DNA of 52,737 nt. Origin: Pseudomonas sp. 10-1B (GTDB lineage Bacteria; Pseudomonadota; Gammaproteobacteria; Pseudomonadales; Pseudomonadaceae). Of the stretch, positions 10,821 to 19,704 are shown piece by piece. The translations under genes were made by a program, and so were the position numbers. How positions within the stretch are numbered: the first letter of the stretch is position 1; each line of letters opens with the position of its first letter. The DNA lies in assembly GCF_000935045.1 (NCBI RefSeq), contig NZ_JYKS01000028.1, positions 1-52,737 of the forward strand, given 5' to 3'. The notes under the pieces were generated by a model. The model ran no database searches. It was not told the DNA's origin and saw nothing but the letters and a program-made list of their open reading frames with translations.

Positions 10821-11918
10821 TCAGTCAGCGGGCAGCAGCTGCAACCCCAGGTACAAGCTAAGCATCCCTTCCATGCGCAATGGGTCGACCTCACCCAGCT
10901 CGGCAATCCGCTCCAGGCGATAGCGCAGGCTGTTGCGGTGAATGCCCAGGGCATCGGCACAGGCCTGGCTCTGGCCGTCATGGGCGCACCAGGTACGCAG
11001 GGTGGTCAGCAACTGGCCACTGCTGTCCTTGGCGCGGATACGCTGCAGCGGCTCCAGCAGTTCATCCAGCGCATCATCGTTGCGATGCCGCCACAGCAAC
11101 GCCGGCAGCCGGTAGCGCCGCAGGCTGAGCAGGCGTTCGCTGGGCAGTACTTCACGGCCATAGGCCAGCAAGTCGCGCACCCGACGGTAACCCCGGCGCA
11201 ACTGCTCGAGGCTTTGCGCGGCACTGCCCAACGCCAGCCGTTCCACTTCCCAGCCATGGCGTTGCAGGCGTTCCAGCAGGCGCGGCTCATCCAGCGCCAC
11301 ACTCGCTGGCCGGCACCACAGCAACGACTGGCGGGCCGGGCTGACGCACCAGCTGTCCGGGTAGCGGCTCATCAACCACGCGGACAGCGCTTCGGCGGGC
11401 GCTCCCGAGGCCAGTTCGAACAGGCAGGGAATCCGCGGCAACTGCGGCTTCAGGCCTAGTTGACGGGCTTCGTCGAGCAACCTGGGGGAATCGCCGCTGC
11501 CGCCCAGCAACAGCGCCAGCAGGTCATCACAGCGCTGGCGCCGCCATTGCTGGTCGGCCTGCAAATGGCGCTGGGCCAGCAACATCTCGGCGGTCATGCG
11601 CACCAGTTCGCCGTAGGTACGCACCTGCTGCGGGTCGCCGGTCAGGCCCAGCACGCCCATCAACCGGCCGTCGAGCATCAGCGGCAGGTTCACCCCCGGC
11701 TGCACGCCCTTCAGGCACTTGGCCGCGTCGGTGTCCAGCTCGACGATCCGGCCGTTGGCCAGCACCAGTTGCGCGCCCTCGTGGCGGGTGTTGATGCGCT
11801 CCGGTTCGCCACTGCCGAGGATCAACCCCTGGCTGTCCATGACATTGACGTTGCACGGCAAAATGGCCATCGCCCGGTCAACGATATCCTGTGCCAGGTC
11901 ATGGTCGAGTTCGAACAT
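10821..11918 (-). CDS. cdaR: CdaR-like sugar diacid / glycerate regulator
   Basis: This 365-residue protein matches the CdaR layout. The N-terminal diacid-recognition domain (MFELDHDLAQDIVDRAMAIL; VNVMDSQGLILGSG) is followed by a central domain and a C-terminal PucR-type helix-turn-helix (ALGIHRNSLRYRLERIAEL, about 330-348). CdaR activates galactarate, glucarate and glycerate utilisation genes in Escherichia coli, probably sensing a diacid or glycerate. Its position between a glycerate kinase and a divergent organic-acid transporter supports local control of both. A short palindrome in the divergent intergenic region is a candidate operator. The inducer here is unknown. Confidence 0.87.
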   Translation of the reverse strand: MFELDHDLAQDIVDRAMAILPCNVNVMDSQGLILGSGEPERINTRHEGAQLVLANGRIVELDTDAAKCLKGVQPGVNLPLMLDGRLMGVLGLTGDPQQVRTYGELVRMTAEMLLAQRHLQADQQWRRQRCDDLLALLLGGSGDSPRLLDEARQLGLKPQLPRIPCLFELASGAPAEALSAWLMSRYPDSWCVSPARQSLLWCRPASVALDEPRLLERLQRHGWEVERLALGSAAQSLEQLRRGYRRVRDLLAYGREVLPSERLLSLRRYRLPALLWRHRNDDALDELLEPLQRIRAKDSSGQLLTTLRTWCAHDGQSQACADALGIHRNSLRYRLERIAELGEVDPLRMEGMLSLYLGLQLLPAD

Positions 11919-11977
11919 TCAATGGTCCTTTGGCGGTTAGGCTTTTGGGCTCGGGCACAGCCGACCGGCCCAAGCGC

Positions 11978-11991
11978 TGTGCAAAAGCACA
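11978..11991. promoter_or_regulatory. Candidate operator between cdaR and the MFS gene
   Basis: TGTGCAAAAGCACA is a perfect inverted repeat (TGTGC, four A, GCACA) located 60 bp before the cdaR start and 90 bp before the MFS start. Its divergent setting suits a regulator binding site, with CdaR the obvious candidate. I know of no published Pseudomonas consensus to compare it with. Confidence 0.35.
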
Positions 11992-12081
11992 AAGACAGGC
12001 ACGCCGCAGTCCCCGAGACTCGTCAGGGCGAGCGCCGGCATAGGCGTCGCGGCGACAACCATAACAACAGAGAACCCGATC

Positions 12082-13410
12082 ATGGCACACAGCCCCGCCC
12101 CTGACCAAGGCATGCACACCACCCGCAACGCGCTGTACCGGCGCATCACCTTGCGGCTGATTCCGTTCATCTTCATCTGCTACCTGTTCAACTACCTGGA
12201 CCGCGTCAACGTCGGCTTCGCCAAGTTGCAGATGCTCGACGCACTGAAATTCAGCGAAACGGTGTACGGCCTTGGCGCCGGCATCTTCTTCATTGGCTAC
12301 GTACTGTGCGGCCTGCCGAGCAACCTGGCACTCAACCGCTTCGGCCCACGGCGCTGGATCGCGCTGATGATGATCGCCTGGGGCAGCCTGTCCACCTGCC
12401 TGCTGTTCGTCACCACCCCCACCGAGTTCTACGCCCTGCGCCTGCTCACCGGCGCCGCCGAAGCCGGCTTCTTCCCGGGTGTGGTGCTGTACCTCTCACG
12501 CTGGTTCCCGGCTGCCCGCCGCGGCCGCATCATGGCCCTGTTCATGTCGGCGATCCCGGTATCGGGCCTGCTCGGCGGGCCATTCTCCGGCTGGATCCTC
12601 GAACACTTCGCCGCTGGCCAACACGGCTTGGCCGGCTGGCAGTGGATGTTCCTGATCCAGGGCCTGCCGACCGTTGCCCTGGGCGTGCTGGCGGTATTCC
12701 TGCTCAGCGACGGCTACCAGAAAGCCGCCTGGCTGAGCCCGGCCGAACGCCAACTGATCGCCACCGACCTGCAGGCCGACGCCGCCAGCAAGCCGAACAC
12801 CACCGGCGACAGCGTGCTGGCCGTGCTGACCAACCCGCTGATCTGGACCTTCGGTTTCGTCTACTTCTGCATCCAGAGCGGCGTGTACGCGATCAACTTC
12901 TGGCTGCCGTCGATCATCAAGAACATGGGCTTCGACAACCCGTTGCTGATCGGCTGGCTCAGCGCCATCCCATATCTGCTGGCCGGTGTGTTCATGATCC
13001 TCTGCGGGCGCTCGGCCGACCTGCGCAACGAACGCCGCTGGCACCTTGTGGTGCCGATGCTGATGGGCGCCATCGGCCTGCTGATCGCGGTGAACTTCGC
13101 CGGCAACCCGGCCATTGCCATCCTCGGCCTGTCGATCGCCACCATGGGCGCCCTCACCGGCCTGCCGATGTTCTGGCCAATGCCCACCGCGCTGCTCAGC
13201 GCCGGTGCGGCGGTGGCCGGTTTGGCGATCATCAACTCGGTAGGCCAGATGGCGGGGTTCCTCAGCCCATACCTGGTGGGCTTCATCAAGGACCAGACTG
13301 GCTCCACCGATGCTGCGCTGTATTCGCTGGCGGCGTTGATCGTGCTGGGTAGCCTGGTGGCCTTGCGCGTGACGCGGGCTGGTGCGCTGAGTACTGCACG
13401 GGCCAGTTGA
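12082..13410 (+). CDS. MFS transporter, anion:cation symporter family (glycerate/diacid type)
   Basis: The product has 442 residues and about twelve membrane helices. It shows the ACS-family signature near the start (NYLDRVNVGFAKLQM), RLLTGAAEAGFFPGVVLYLSRWFP in the middle of the first half, and PMFWPMPTALLS in the second half. Members of this family (GudP, GarP, tartrate and galactonate porters) import carboxylates with protons. Divergent pairing with cdaR and glycerate kinase suggests glycerate, glucarate or a related acid as substrate. The exact substrate cannot be read from sequence. Confidence 0.85.
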   Translation: MAHSPAPDQGMHTTRNALYRRITLRLIPFIFICYLFNYLDRVNVGFAKLQMLDALKFSETVYGLGAGIFFIGYVLCGLPSNLALNRFGPRRWIALMMIAWGSLSTCLLFVTTPTEFYALRLLTGAAEAGFFPGVVLYLSRWFPAARRGRIMALFMSAIPVSGLLGGPFSGWILEHFAAGQHGLAGWQWMFLIQGLPTVALGVLAVFLLSDGYQKAAWLSPAERQLIATDLQADAASKPNTTGDSVLAVLTNPLIWTFGFVYFCIQSGVYAINFWLPSIIKNMGFDNPLLIGWLSAIPYLLAGVFMILCGRSADLRNERRWHLVVPMLMGAIGLLIAVNFAGNPAIAILGLSIATMGALTGLPMFWPMPTALLSAGAAVAGLAIINSVGQMAGFLSPYLVGFIKDQTGSTDAALYSLAALIVLGSLVALRVTRAGALSTARAS

Positions 13411-13411
13411 G

Positions 13412-13505
13412 GCATTCGCGGGCTTGCCCGCTCCCACAGGTTTGGCGCTGCCTTTGCAGCCTGCGCTGTACCTGTGGGAGCGGGCATGCCCGCGAAGAGG
13501 CCAGC
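13412..13505. repeat. Inverted REP pair
   Basis: Two facing units (CGCGGGCTTGCCCGCTCCCACAG and its complement with CGGGCATGCCCG) are separated by about 45 bp directly after the MFS stop codon. The remainder of the gap to 13610 has no visible gene, and a good ribosome binding site (GGAG) ends it. Confidence 0.88.
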
Positions 13506-13609
13506 GCAGACCACGCATGTACTGGCCACCCCCGCCGATCGTCAGCTCAACGCACCCCCTCCCCAACCCCGGCGTCAAATGGTTCCAAAGGCCCCTTTGG
13601 AGAAGCCCC

Positions 13610-15130
13610 ATGACCCAGCACGCCGTGGCCCGCCTGGCCCAACTCGACGACCACCGCCCCCTGCGCGTGCAGGCCGGCAGCGAAGAACTCATCCTGATTC
13701 GCCAGGGCGACCAGGTGCACGCCTACCAAGGCAACTGTCCCCACGCCGGCGCCCCGCTCGATGAAGGTGTGGTTTGCGGCGGCCTGCTGGTCTGCCCCTG
13801 GCACAAGGCTGCATTCGCCGTCGACGAGGGTGCGGTCTGCGAGCCGCCGGCCCTGGCCGACCTACGCCGCTACAGGGCCTGGGTCAAAGGCGATGAAGTC
13901 TGGGTCGACGACCAGCCGCTGCCAGCAACCGAGCCACCACGGCATAGCGATGCCCGCTGCTTCGTGGTAGTCGGTGCCGGTGCCGCCGGCAGTGCCGCAG
14001 TCGCCACCCTGCTGGCCCATGGCTTCGCCGGCAGGCTGGTCTGGGTCGATCAGGAACGCCACCCCGCCTATGACCGTACCGCCCTCAGCAAATTCGTCAT
14101 TGCCGGGCAAATGCCGCCCGATCAAGTTCCCGCCCTGCTTGAAGCCGACGCCCTGCGCCAGGGCCAGCTGGAGCGCAAGTACGGCAAGGTGCGCACACTT
14201 AATAGCCATAAGCGCCAACTCACCCTCGCCGACGGCCAACAGTTCGACTATGACGCCTGCCTGCTGGCCACCGGCGGCAAAGCACTGCGCCCCGATATCC
14301 CTGGTGTCGACCTGCCAGGTGTGTTCACCCTACGCTCACGCGAGGATGCCGCACAATTGCTTGACGCAGCCGAGCCCGGCCAGCCGCTGGTGATCGTCGG
14401 CGACGGCTTCATCGGCCTGGAGGCTGCCTCGGCCCTGCGCAAGTATGGCGCGCAAGTACAGGTAGTCACTCGCCATGAAGTGCCCCTGGCACGCCAGCTG
14501 GGCGAGCGCATCGGCCGCAGCATTCGCGAGCTGCACGAACGCAAAGGGGTCACCTTCCATGGCCCCACGGAAGTCGAGCGAATCGAAGGCCAGGACAGGG
14601 TCGAAGCAGTGCTGCTGGCTAACGGTGAACGGCTGCAGACGCCACTGGTGCTGCTGGGCACCGGGGTGAAACCAGCCACTGCCTTTGTCCAGGGCGTGCC
14701 GCTGGGCGAAGATCATTCGCTGCGGGTCGATGCTGAAATGCGCGCCGCTGATGGCCTGTGGGCCGCCGGTGATATCGCCACCTTCCCGCTCTCGGGGCAA
14801 CCGGTGCGCATCGAACACTGGCGCCTGGCCCAGCAACACGGCGTAATCGCCGCCGCCAACATGCTCGGTGAACAGCGCCGCTACGCCGATGTACCGTTTT
14901 TCTGGACCTACCAGCACGGTCGCACCTACGAAGTGCTGGGGCACGCGCGGGACTGGGACCGTATCGAGTTCGTTGGTGAGCCTGAAAAAGGCGACTTCAT
15001 TGCCCTGCAATGCATGGATGAACGGGTCGAGGCCGTCATCGCCAAGGGCTACTCCGATGCCATGGCGACGCTGTCGCAATGCATGAAGCGCCCATTGAGC
15101 CTGGAGGAGGCTTTGGCACTGATAGGCTGA
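13610..15130 (+). CDS. Rieske-type [2Fe-2S] ferredoxin fused to FAD/NAD(P)H reductase
   Basis: The 506-residue protein starts with a Rieske domain (CPH at 43-45 and CPWH at 62-65). A pyridine nucleotide-disulfide oxidoreductase core follows, with FAD motif VVVGAGAAGSAAV near 116 and NAD(P) motif VIVGDGFIGLEAA. A reductase C-terminal domain closes the protein. This resembles the AIF-M3/ferredoxin-reductase family, cytoplasmic electron-transfer flavoproteins. I chose the ATG at 13610 because GGAGAAG lies just upstream and the longer frame begins in REP DNA. No oxygenase partner is adjacent, so its electron acceptor is unknown. The same-strand flavin gene downstream is separated by REPs. Confidence 0.86.
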   Translation: MTQHAVARLAQLDDHRPLRVQAGSEELILIRQGDQVHAYQGNCPHAGAPLDEGVVCGGLLVCPWHKAAFAVDEGAVCEPPALADLRRYRAWVKGDEVWVDDQPLPATEPPRHSDARCFVVVGAGAAGSAAVATLLAHGFAGRLVWVDQERHPAYDRTALSKFVIAGQMPPDQVPALLEADALRQGQLERKYGKVRTLNSHKRQLTLADGQQFDYDACLLATGGKALRPDIPGVDLPGVFTLRSREDAAQLLDAAEPGQPLVIVGDGFIGLEAASALRKYGAQVQVVTRHEVPLARQLGERIGRSIRELHERKGVTFHGPTEVERIEGQDRVEAVLLANGERLQTPLVLLGTGVKPATAFVQGVPLGEDHSLRVDAEMRAADGLWAAGDIATFPLSGQPVRIEHWRLAQQHGVIAAANMLGEQRRYADVPFFWTYQHGRTYEVLGHARDWDRIEFVGEPEKGDFIALQCMDERVEAVIAKGYSDAMATLSQCMKRPLSLEEALALIG

Positions 15131-15149
15131 GGGCCAATGCCAGCAATTT

Positions 15150-15363
15150 GGGGCCGCTGCGCGGCCCATCGCCGCGGCCCATCGCCGGCAAGCCAGCTCC
15201 CACCTCGACCGCATAGGCCTCAAGCCCTGTGCAGTACCTGTGGCTTGCCGGCGATGAGGCCAGCCCAGGCAATACAAGACAGTTGCTCCCACAGGGACTG
15301 CACAAAGCTTGAGATCTGCGCGGTACCTGTGGGAGCTGGCTTGCCGGCGATAGGGCCAGTACA
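15150..15363. repeat. REP cluster upstream of the Old Yellow Enzyme gene
   Basis: The 353-bp gap holds a GGGGCCGC hairpin, a duplicated GCGGCCCATCGCC segment, and three REP units of the ATCGCCGGCAAGCCAGC type joined by the recurrent linkers (CTCAAGCCCTGTGCAGTAC and GGCAATACAAGACAGTTGCT). From 15364 to 15483 is ordinary leader DNA ending in a GGAG ribosome binding site. Confidence 0.85.
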
Positions 15364-15483
15364 AGTTACTGAGGGGTAGCAGGCATAAAGCATTGGGGAA
15401 CCCAACGCCGGGCTCCCGGTCCCCCCTTTCCCCAATCACCTCGGTATCGTGCGCACCATTGGTCTTCCACCTTTGGAGCTGCA

Positions 15484-16581
15484 ATGAAACTCTTCCAACC
15501 CCTGCAAGTCGGCCCGCTCACCCTACCTAACCGCGTATTCATGGCCCCCCTCACCCGCCTGCGCAGCCTCGAACCGGGCGACGTGCCGACCGCGATGATG
15601 GCCGAGTATTACCGCCAACGCGTCAGTGCCGGGTTGATCATCACCGAAGCTACGCAGATTTCTTTCCAGGCCAAGGGCTACTCCGGTTCGCCAGGCATCC
15701 ACAGCGCCGAGCAGATCGCTGCCTGGAAGCGCATCAACGAAGGCATCCACGCCGAGGGCGGCCACAGCGCCGTGCAGGTGTGGCACACCGGACGGGTGTC
15801 GCACACTTCCCTGCAACCTGGCGGTGAGGCCCCAGTCGCACCTTCGGCGCTGCCGGCCGGCGCTCGCACTACTTTGCGTGACCAGCACGGTAACCTGGTG
15901 CGTGTCGAAACCTCGGCACCGCGCGCGCTCAGCGAGGTGGAAATTGCCGGCATCGTCGCCGACTTCGGGCAGGCGGCAGTCAACGCACGTGAGGCCGGGT
16001 TCGACTTCATCGAGCTGCACGCCGCCCACGGCTACCTGCTGCACCAGTTCCTCACCCCGAATGCCAACCAGCGCGAAGACCGCTACGGCGGCAGTATCGA
16101 GAACCGGGCGCGCATCGTGCTTGAAGCCGTGGATGCGGCGATCGCGAGCTGGAGTGCCGAGCGTGTGGGTATCCGTATATTCCCGCTGGGCGGTTTCAAT
16201 GGCGTGGACAATGGCGAAGACCAGGAAGCCGCGGGGTTGTACCTGATCCGCGAGCTGGCCAAGCGCAACCTCGCCTACCTGCACCTGTCCGAGCCGGACT
16301 GGGCGGGTGGCAAGCCGCTGCGTGACGAATTCCGCCAGGCGATTCGCGCTGCCTACCCGGGGGTGATCATCGCTGCCGGTGCCTATACAGCCGAGAAGGG
16401 CGAAGACCTGATCGGGCGGGGTTTGATCGATGCCGTGGCCTTTGGGCGCAGCTACATTGCCAACCCGGACCTGGTCGAGCGCCTGCGGGTGCAGGCGCCG
16501 TTGAACGAGCATCGGGCACAGTTCGACTATGCCAATGGGCCTGAGGGGTATACGGATTATCCGTTCCTCAAGCAGGCTTGA
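15484..16581 (+). CDS. Old Yellow Enzyme family ene-reductase (NemA/XenB-like)
   Basis: The 365-residue flavoprotein has the full OYE barrel. MAPLTRLRS near the start, VQVWHTGRVSH, the substrate-binding ELHAAHGYLLHQFL, RYGGSIENRAR and the C-terminal VAFGRSYIANPDLVERL are all present. These FMN enzymes use NAD(P)H to reduce activated alkenes, N-ethylmaleimide, nitrate esters or nitroaromatics in the cytoplasm. GGAGCTGC precedes the ATG by a suitable spacing. It is monocistronic here, bounded by REP clusters on both sides. No regulator of the NemR type is adjacent. Confidence 0.92.
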   Translation: MKLFQPLQVGPLTLPNRVFMAPLTRLRSLEPGDVPTAMMAEYYRQRVSAGLIITEATQISFQAKGYSGSPGIHSAEQIAAWKRINEGIHAEGGHSAVQVWHTGRVSHTSLQPGGEAPVAPSALPAGARTTLRDQHGNLVRVETSAPRALSEVEIAGIVADFGQAAVNAREAGFDFIELHAAHGYLLHQFLTPNANQREDRYGGSIENRARIVLEAVDAAIASWSAERVGIRIFPLGGFNGVDNGEDQEAAGLYLIRELAKRNLAYLHLSEPDWAGGKPLRDEFRQAIRAAYPGVIIAAGAYTAEKGEDLIGRGLIDAVAFGRSYIANPDLVERLRVQAPLNEHRAQFDYANGPEGYTDYPFLKQA

Positions 16582-16627
16582 TGCTAAAGGGAGCTTTTAT
16601 CGGCTAATGCCAGTCAGTTAAGCCATT

Positions 16628-16747
16628 CGGGGCCGCTTTGCGGCCCATCGCCGGCAAGCCAGCTCCCACAGATACTGCACAGGGCTTGAGGCCTACGCGG
16701 TCGAGGTGGGAGCTGGCTTGCCGGCGATGGGCTGCACAGCAGCCCCA
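16628..16747. repeat. Symmetric REP pair with outer GGGGC hairpins
   Basis: The two halves mirror each other: GGGGCCGCTTTGCGGCCC, then ATCGCCGGCAAGCCAGCTCC, a CAGGGCTTGAGGCCTACGCG linker, then the inverted REP and GGGCTGCACAGCAGCCCC. It separates the convergent ene-reductase and luciferase-like genes and is well built to terminate transcription from both sides. Confidence 0.9.
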
Positions 16748-16770
16748 ATGTGCCTTATAGGCTTTAAGCT

Positions 16771-17751
16771 TTAATCCAATTCTGCCAAGGCCTGCGCCGC
16801 ATAGGCATGTGACCGCTGCCGCGCCAGCGGATCGTGGATGCGGCAATCGATCATCAGCTCATCCGCCCCGGTCTGCTCGATCAGCGAGCGCAAGCCTGCC
16901 CTTACTCGCTCCGGCCCACCTGCCACAGTGCAGGCCATCACCTGCTCGAGCACCGCGCGTTCGTGTGCTGGCAGGCTTTCGACGTAGCCTTCCTGCGGCT
17001 TGGGCAGCAAGCCGAAACGCCCGACGTGCAGGTCCAGCATCCACTTGCGATGGGAACTGGCCAGGTAATCCGCCTCGGCATCGCTGGCAGCGGCGAACAG
17101 GTTCATGCCCACCATCACATAAGGCTTGGCCAGTTGCGCAGACGGCTGGAAGTTGGCGCGGTAATGGGCAATCGCCTGCAGCAGGTAACGCGGGGCAAAG
17201 TGCGAGGCGAAGGCATAGGGCAGGCCCAGCTTCGCCGCCAGGTCGGCGCCGAACAGGCTGGAGCCCAGGATCCACACCGGTACATCATGCGTGCCCGGCA
17301 CGCCGCGCACCCGGCGTTTGCCGTTGTCGGCCAGGTAATCGCGCAGTTCAGCGATGTCCTGGCTGAAATCGCGCTCCGGCGCAGCACCGCGCAAGGCACG
17401 CACAGTCGGCCCGGAGGTGCCGGGTGCGCGGCCAAGGCCCAGGTCGATACGGCCCGGGTGCAGGGTATCGAGAGTGCCGAACTGCTCGGCCACCACCAAG
17501 GGCGCATGGTTGGGCAGCATGATGCCACCGGCGCCTACCCGGATGTGCCGGGTGGCGTTGGCGATTTCGTTGATTACCACGGACGTGGCGGCCGAGCCGA
17601 TGCCCGGCATGTCATGGTGCTCGGCGATCCAGTAGCGGCTGTAATGTTGTTGCTCGACATGGCGCGCCAATTGACGAGATTCTTCGATCGCGTCGGCGAA
17701 GGTCTTGCCTTCGCCGATCATGACCAGATCCAGTACGGACAGTGCAGTCAT
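16771..17751 (-). CDS. Luciferase-like (LLM class) flavin monooxygenase
   Basis: The 326-residue protein belongs to the LLM flavin-dependent oxidoreductases. LSVLDLVMIGEGKT at the N terminus, YWIAEHHDMPG, IRVGAGGIMLPNHAPLVVAEQFGTLD and HPGRIDLGLGRAPG are the standard family blocks. Such enzymes use FMNH2 from a separate reductase to oxidise unknown organic substrates. It sits 100 bp downstream of a LysR gene on the same strand, which may control it. The gap between them shows no REP. Substrate unknown. Confidence 0.9.
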   Translation of the reverse strand: MTALSVLDLVMIGEGKTFADAIEESRQLARHVEQQHYSRYWIAEHHDMPGIGSAATSVVINEIANATRHIRVGAGGIMLPNHAPLVVAEQFGTLDTLHPGRIDLGLGRAPGTSGPTVRALRGAAPERDFSQDIAELRDYLADNGKRRVRGVPGTHDVPVWILGSSLFGADLAAKLGLPYAFASHFAPRYLLQAIAHYRANFQPSAQLAKPYVMVGMNLFAAASDAEADYLASSHRKWMLDLHVGRFGLLPKPQEGYVESLPAHERAVLEQVMACTVAGGPERVRAGLRSLIEQTGADELMIDCRIHDPLARQRSHAYAAQALAELD

Positions 17752-17851
17752 GGGGTCTCCAGAGGGATTATCAGTGGTTGCCAGTTTCCCTGCTGCGCCG
17801 CCAGCGATAAACCCGGGTTCAGGCCCGGCATAGGGGCCTGCTTTTCCCCAA

Positions 17852-18763
17852 TCAGTATTCCCAGGGCACGCCCGGCTCCCAACTGGCCACCAGCAGGTCG
17901 ATGAAGCCGCGTACCCGTGGCGACAAGTGCCGCTTGCTCGGGTACAGGATGCGGATCGGGTCCGCCGGTGGCCGGTAGGCTTGCAGCACCTCCACCAGGG
18001 TGCCGGCGCGCAAATCGTCGCCGGTGATGTAGGTAGGCAGGTGAATCAGCCCGAAGCCTGCCCGGGCGCCGTCGAGCATGGCCTCGGAGCTGTCGATGTT
18101 CAGCCGCCCGGGGTCTTCGCACAGGTGCAACCCCGCTTCAGTGTGAAAGCGCCAGGGCATGGCCTTCTCGCCGGCCAGGAAGGCGATCTTGTCGTGCCCG
18201 TAGAGGTCGGCGGGCACCTGCGGTACGCCGCGCATTTCAAGGTACGCGGGCGAGGCACAGGTGACGAACTGCTGCCAGGCCACCGTGCGGGTCAGCAGTT
18301 GCGAGTCTTCCTTCGGTGCACCGATGCGCACGGCAACGTCCACGCCCTCCTCGACCAGGTCGACGAAGCGGTCAGTGAAGCGGATGTCCGCGCGCAGCTC
18401 GGGCCACTGCTTGAGGTACTGGTCCAGGATCGGCAGCACGTGGCGCTGGCCAAACGACAGTGGCGCGGTCAACCGCAGGGTGCCGGTGGGCTTGCCGCGG
18501 CGCTGGGCCATGGTGCTTTCCACCTCGTCCAGGTCATCGAGAATCTGCCGCCAGCGCTCGTAGGCCACCAGGCCCTCGTCGGTCAGGCTCAGCTTGCGCG
18601 TGGTGCGGTTGAGCAGGCGCACGGCCATGCGTGCTTCCAGGCGGGCGATGCTCTTGCCTACCGCCGAACGGGTCAGGCCCAGGCTGGCGGCGGCAGCGGT
18701 GAAACTGCCGGCCTTCGCGGCGCTGACAAAAGCAGCGATGTCGCCGAAGCGGTTGGGTTCCAT
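17852..18763 (-). CDS. LysR-family transcriptional regulator
   Basis: This 303-residue LysR regulator has an N-terminal winged helix (DIAAFVSAAKAGSFTAAAASLGLTRSAVGKSIARLEARMAVRLLNRTTRKLSLTDEG) and an effector domain beginning at TLRLTAPLSFGQRHVLPIL. It resembles the large group of AaeR/DmlR-like regulators. It reads in the same direction as the luciferase-like gene downstream, so they may be co-transcribed or autoregulated together. Effector unknown. Confidence 0.9.
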   Translation of the reverse strand: MEPNRFGDIAAFVSAAKAGSFTAAAASLGLTRSAVGKSIARLEARMAVRLLNRTTRKLSLTDEGLVAYERWRQILDDLDEVESTMAQRRGKPTGTLRLTAPLSFGQRHVLPILDQYLKQWPELRADIRFTDRFVDLVEEGVDVAVRIGAPKEDSQLLTRTVAWQQFVTCASPAYLEMRGVPQVPADLYGHDKIAFLAGEKAMPWRFHTEAGLHLCEDPGRLNIDSSEAMLDGARAGFGLIHLPTYITGDDLRAGTLVEVLQAYRPPADPIRILYPSKRHLSPRVRGFIDLLVASWEPGVPWEY

Positions 18764-18848
18764 GGGTTGGTCCTGAGTCGGGTGAGGCCGTTTAAATGGG
18801 TATGGATTCGTGGATTACAAGCAGGTCTATCGAGGCTGCGCAGTCCGT

Positions 18849-18965
18849 TGTGGGAGCGGCCTTGTGTCGCGAAAGGGTCGCGCAGCGGCCCCAGCAATTT
18901 TGACCACCCTGAAAATTGCTGGGGCTGCTGCGCAGCCCTATCGCGACACAAGGCCGCTCCCACAA
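18849..18965. terminator. Large (about 117 bp) near-perfect palindrome, likely bidirectional terminator
   Basis: The left arm from TTGTGGGAGCGGCCTTGTG through CCAGCAATTTT is repeated inverted as AAAATTGCTGGGG through GGCCGCTCCCACAA, around a loop of about nine bases. The inner hairpin (CCCCAGCAATTTT/AAAATTGCTGGGG) flanked by T/A runs looks like a rho-independent terminator. The outer arms carry a REP variant with GTGTCGCGA instead of the usual core. It lies after the leftward traX-like gene and before the LysR gene. Confidence 0.8.
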
Positions 18966-19008
18966 TGATCTGCGCAGCCCGAACTGGCAGGCTCGGCCGC
19001 CAGAGCGA

Positions 19009-19701
19009 TCAAACGAGGGCCTTGATCACCAGCAAATGCACCGGATAGAACAGATAACCCCAACGCCCCACCGCCGGCACCCGCCAATCATCATGGCGCA
19101 GCAACAGCAATCCAACCGGGATCGCCGAGGCTGCGGCAAGCAGCGTCAGCAGGGTAATTGGCGCCAACAGATGTTGCAGCAACCAGCTGTTGGTCAGGTT
19201 GCCGCCCATGGCCAACAGACAAGGCAGCAACCAGGCTGCGCCCCCCAGCTTGCGCGCCATCAGCCAGGCGCCCGGCAGCAACACCCCCGGTAGCCCATAC
19301 ATCAACTGCTCACTGCACAGCCACCCCGCAAGCAGGCCGGCAAAGCCAAGTAGCCGCGCCGACCTCAATGGATGATGCACACCCCAGGCAACCAGCAGCC
19401 CCAGTACCAGGGTCGGCATCACGCTGAATGTCGGCGAACCAACATCCAGCCAGCGGTACGCGGGTTCGGACAGCACAGCGAACACCAGCATCAGCCCCAG
19501 ATAGCGCAGGTTGCCCCGGGTATACAGCGCCCCGGCCCTGGCGCGCCCGACATTCACCGCAATCGCCAGGCAAAACAGCGGAAACGCCAGGCGGCCAAGC
19601 ACGAACAAGCCATCGGCATCGGCCCAAAGAAAGCGCAGGTGGTCGGCGACCATGGTCAGCATCGCCGTCCACTTGACCAGGTCCAACCCGGCCGAGCGCA
19701 T
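19009..19701 (-). CDS. TraX-like integral membrane protein
   Basis: The 230-residue protein is almost entirely hydrophobic, with about seven to eight membrane helices. It opens with GLDLVKWTAMLTMVADHLRFLW, the characteristic N-terminal motif of the TraX family, named for the F-pilin acetylating protein. Chromosomal homologues are common in pseudomonads and their acceptor is unknown. It begins 3 bp after the stop of the upstream DUF457-like gene, so the two form a tight operon. There is no conjugation machinery in the window, so no conjugative role is implied. Confidence 0.8.
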   Translation of the reverse strand: MRSAGLDLVKWTAMLTMVADHLRFLWADADGLFVLGRLAFPLFCLAIAVNVGRARAGALYTRGNLRYLGLMLVFAVLSEPAYRWLDVGSPTFSVMPTLVLGLLVAWGVHHPLRSARLLGFAGLLAGWLCSEQLMYGLPGVLLPGAWLMARKLGGAAWLLPCLLAMGGNLTNSWLLQHLLAPITLLTLLAAASAIPVGLLLLRHDDWRVPAVGRWGYLFYPVHLLVIKALV

Positions 19702-19704
19702 GCT

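Noticed and set aside
9495..11459. A 654-codon rightward open frame across glycerate kinase and cdaR
   Set aside because: It is antisense to two recognisable genes, has low-complexity Gln/Ala/Arg-rich composition and no family resemblance. It is a GC-rich shadow frame.
19009..19701. TraX as a sign of a conjugative element
   Set aside because: No relaxase, pilus or transfer genes, no attachment sites and no change in base composition were seen. Chromosomal TraX homologues are common.
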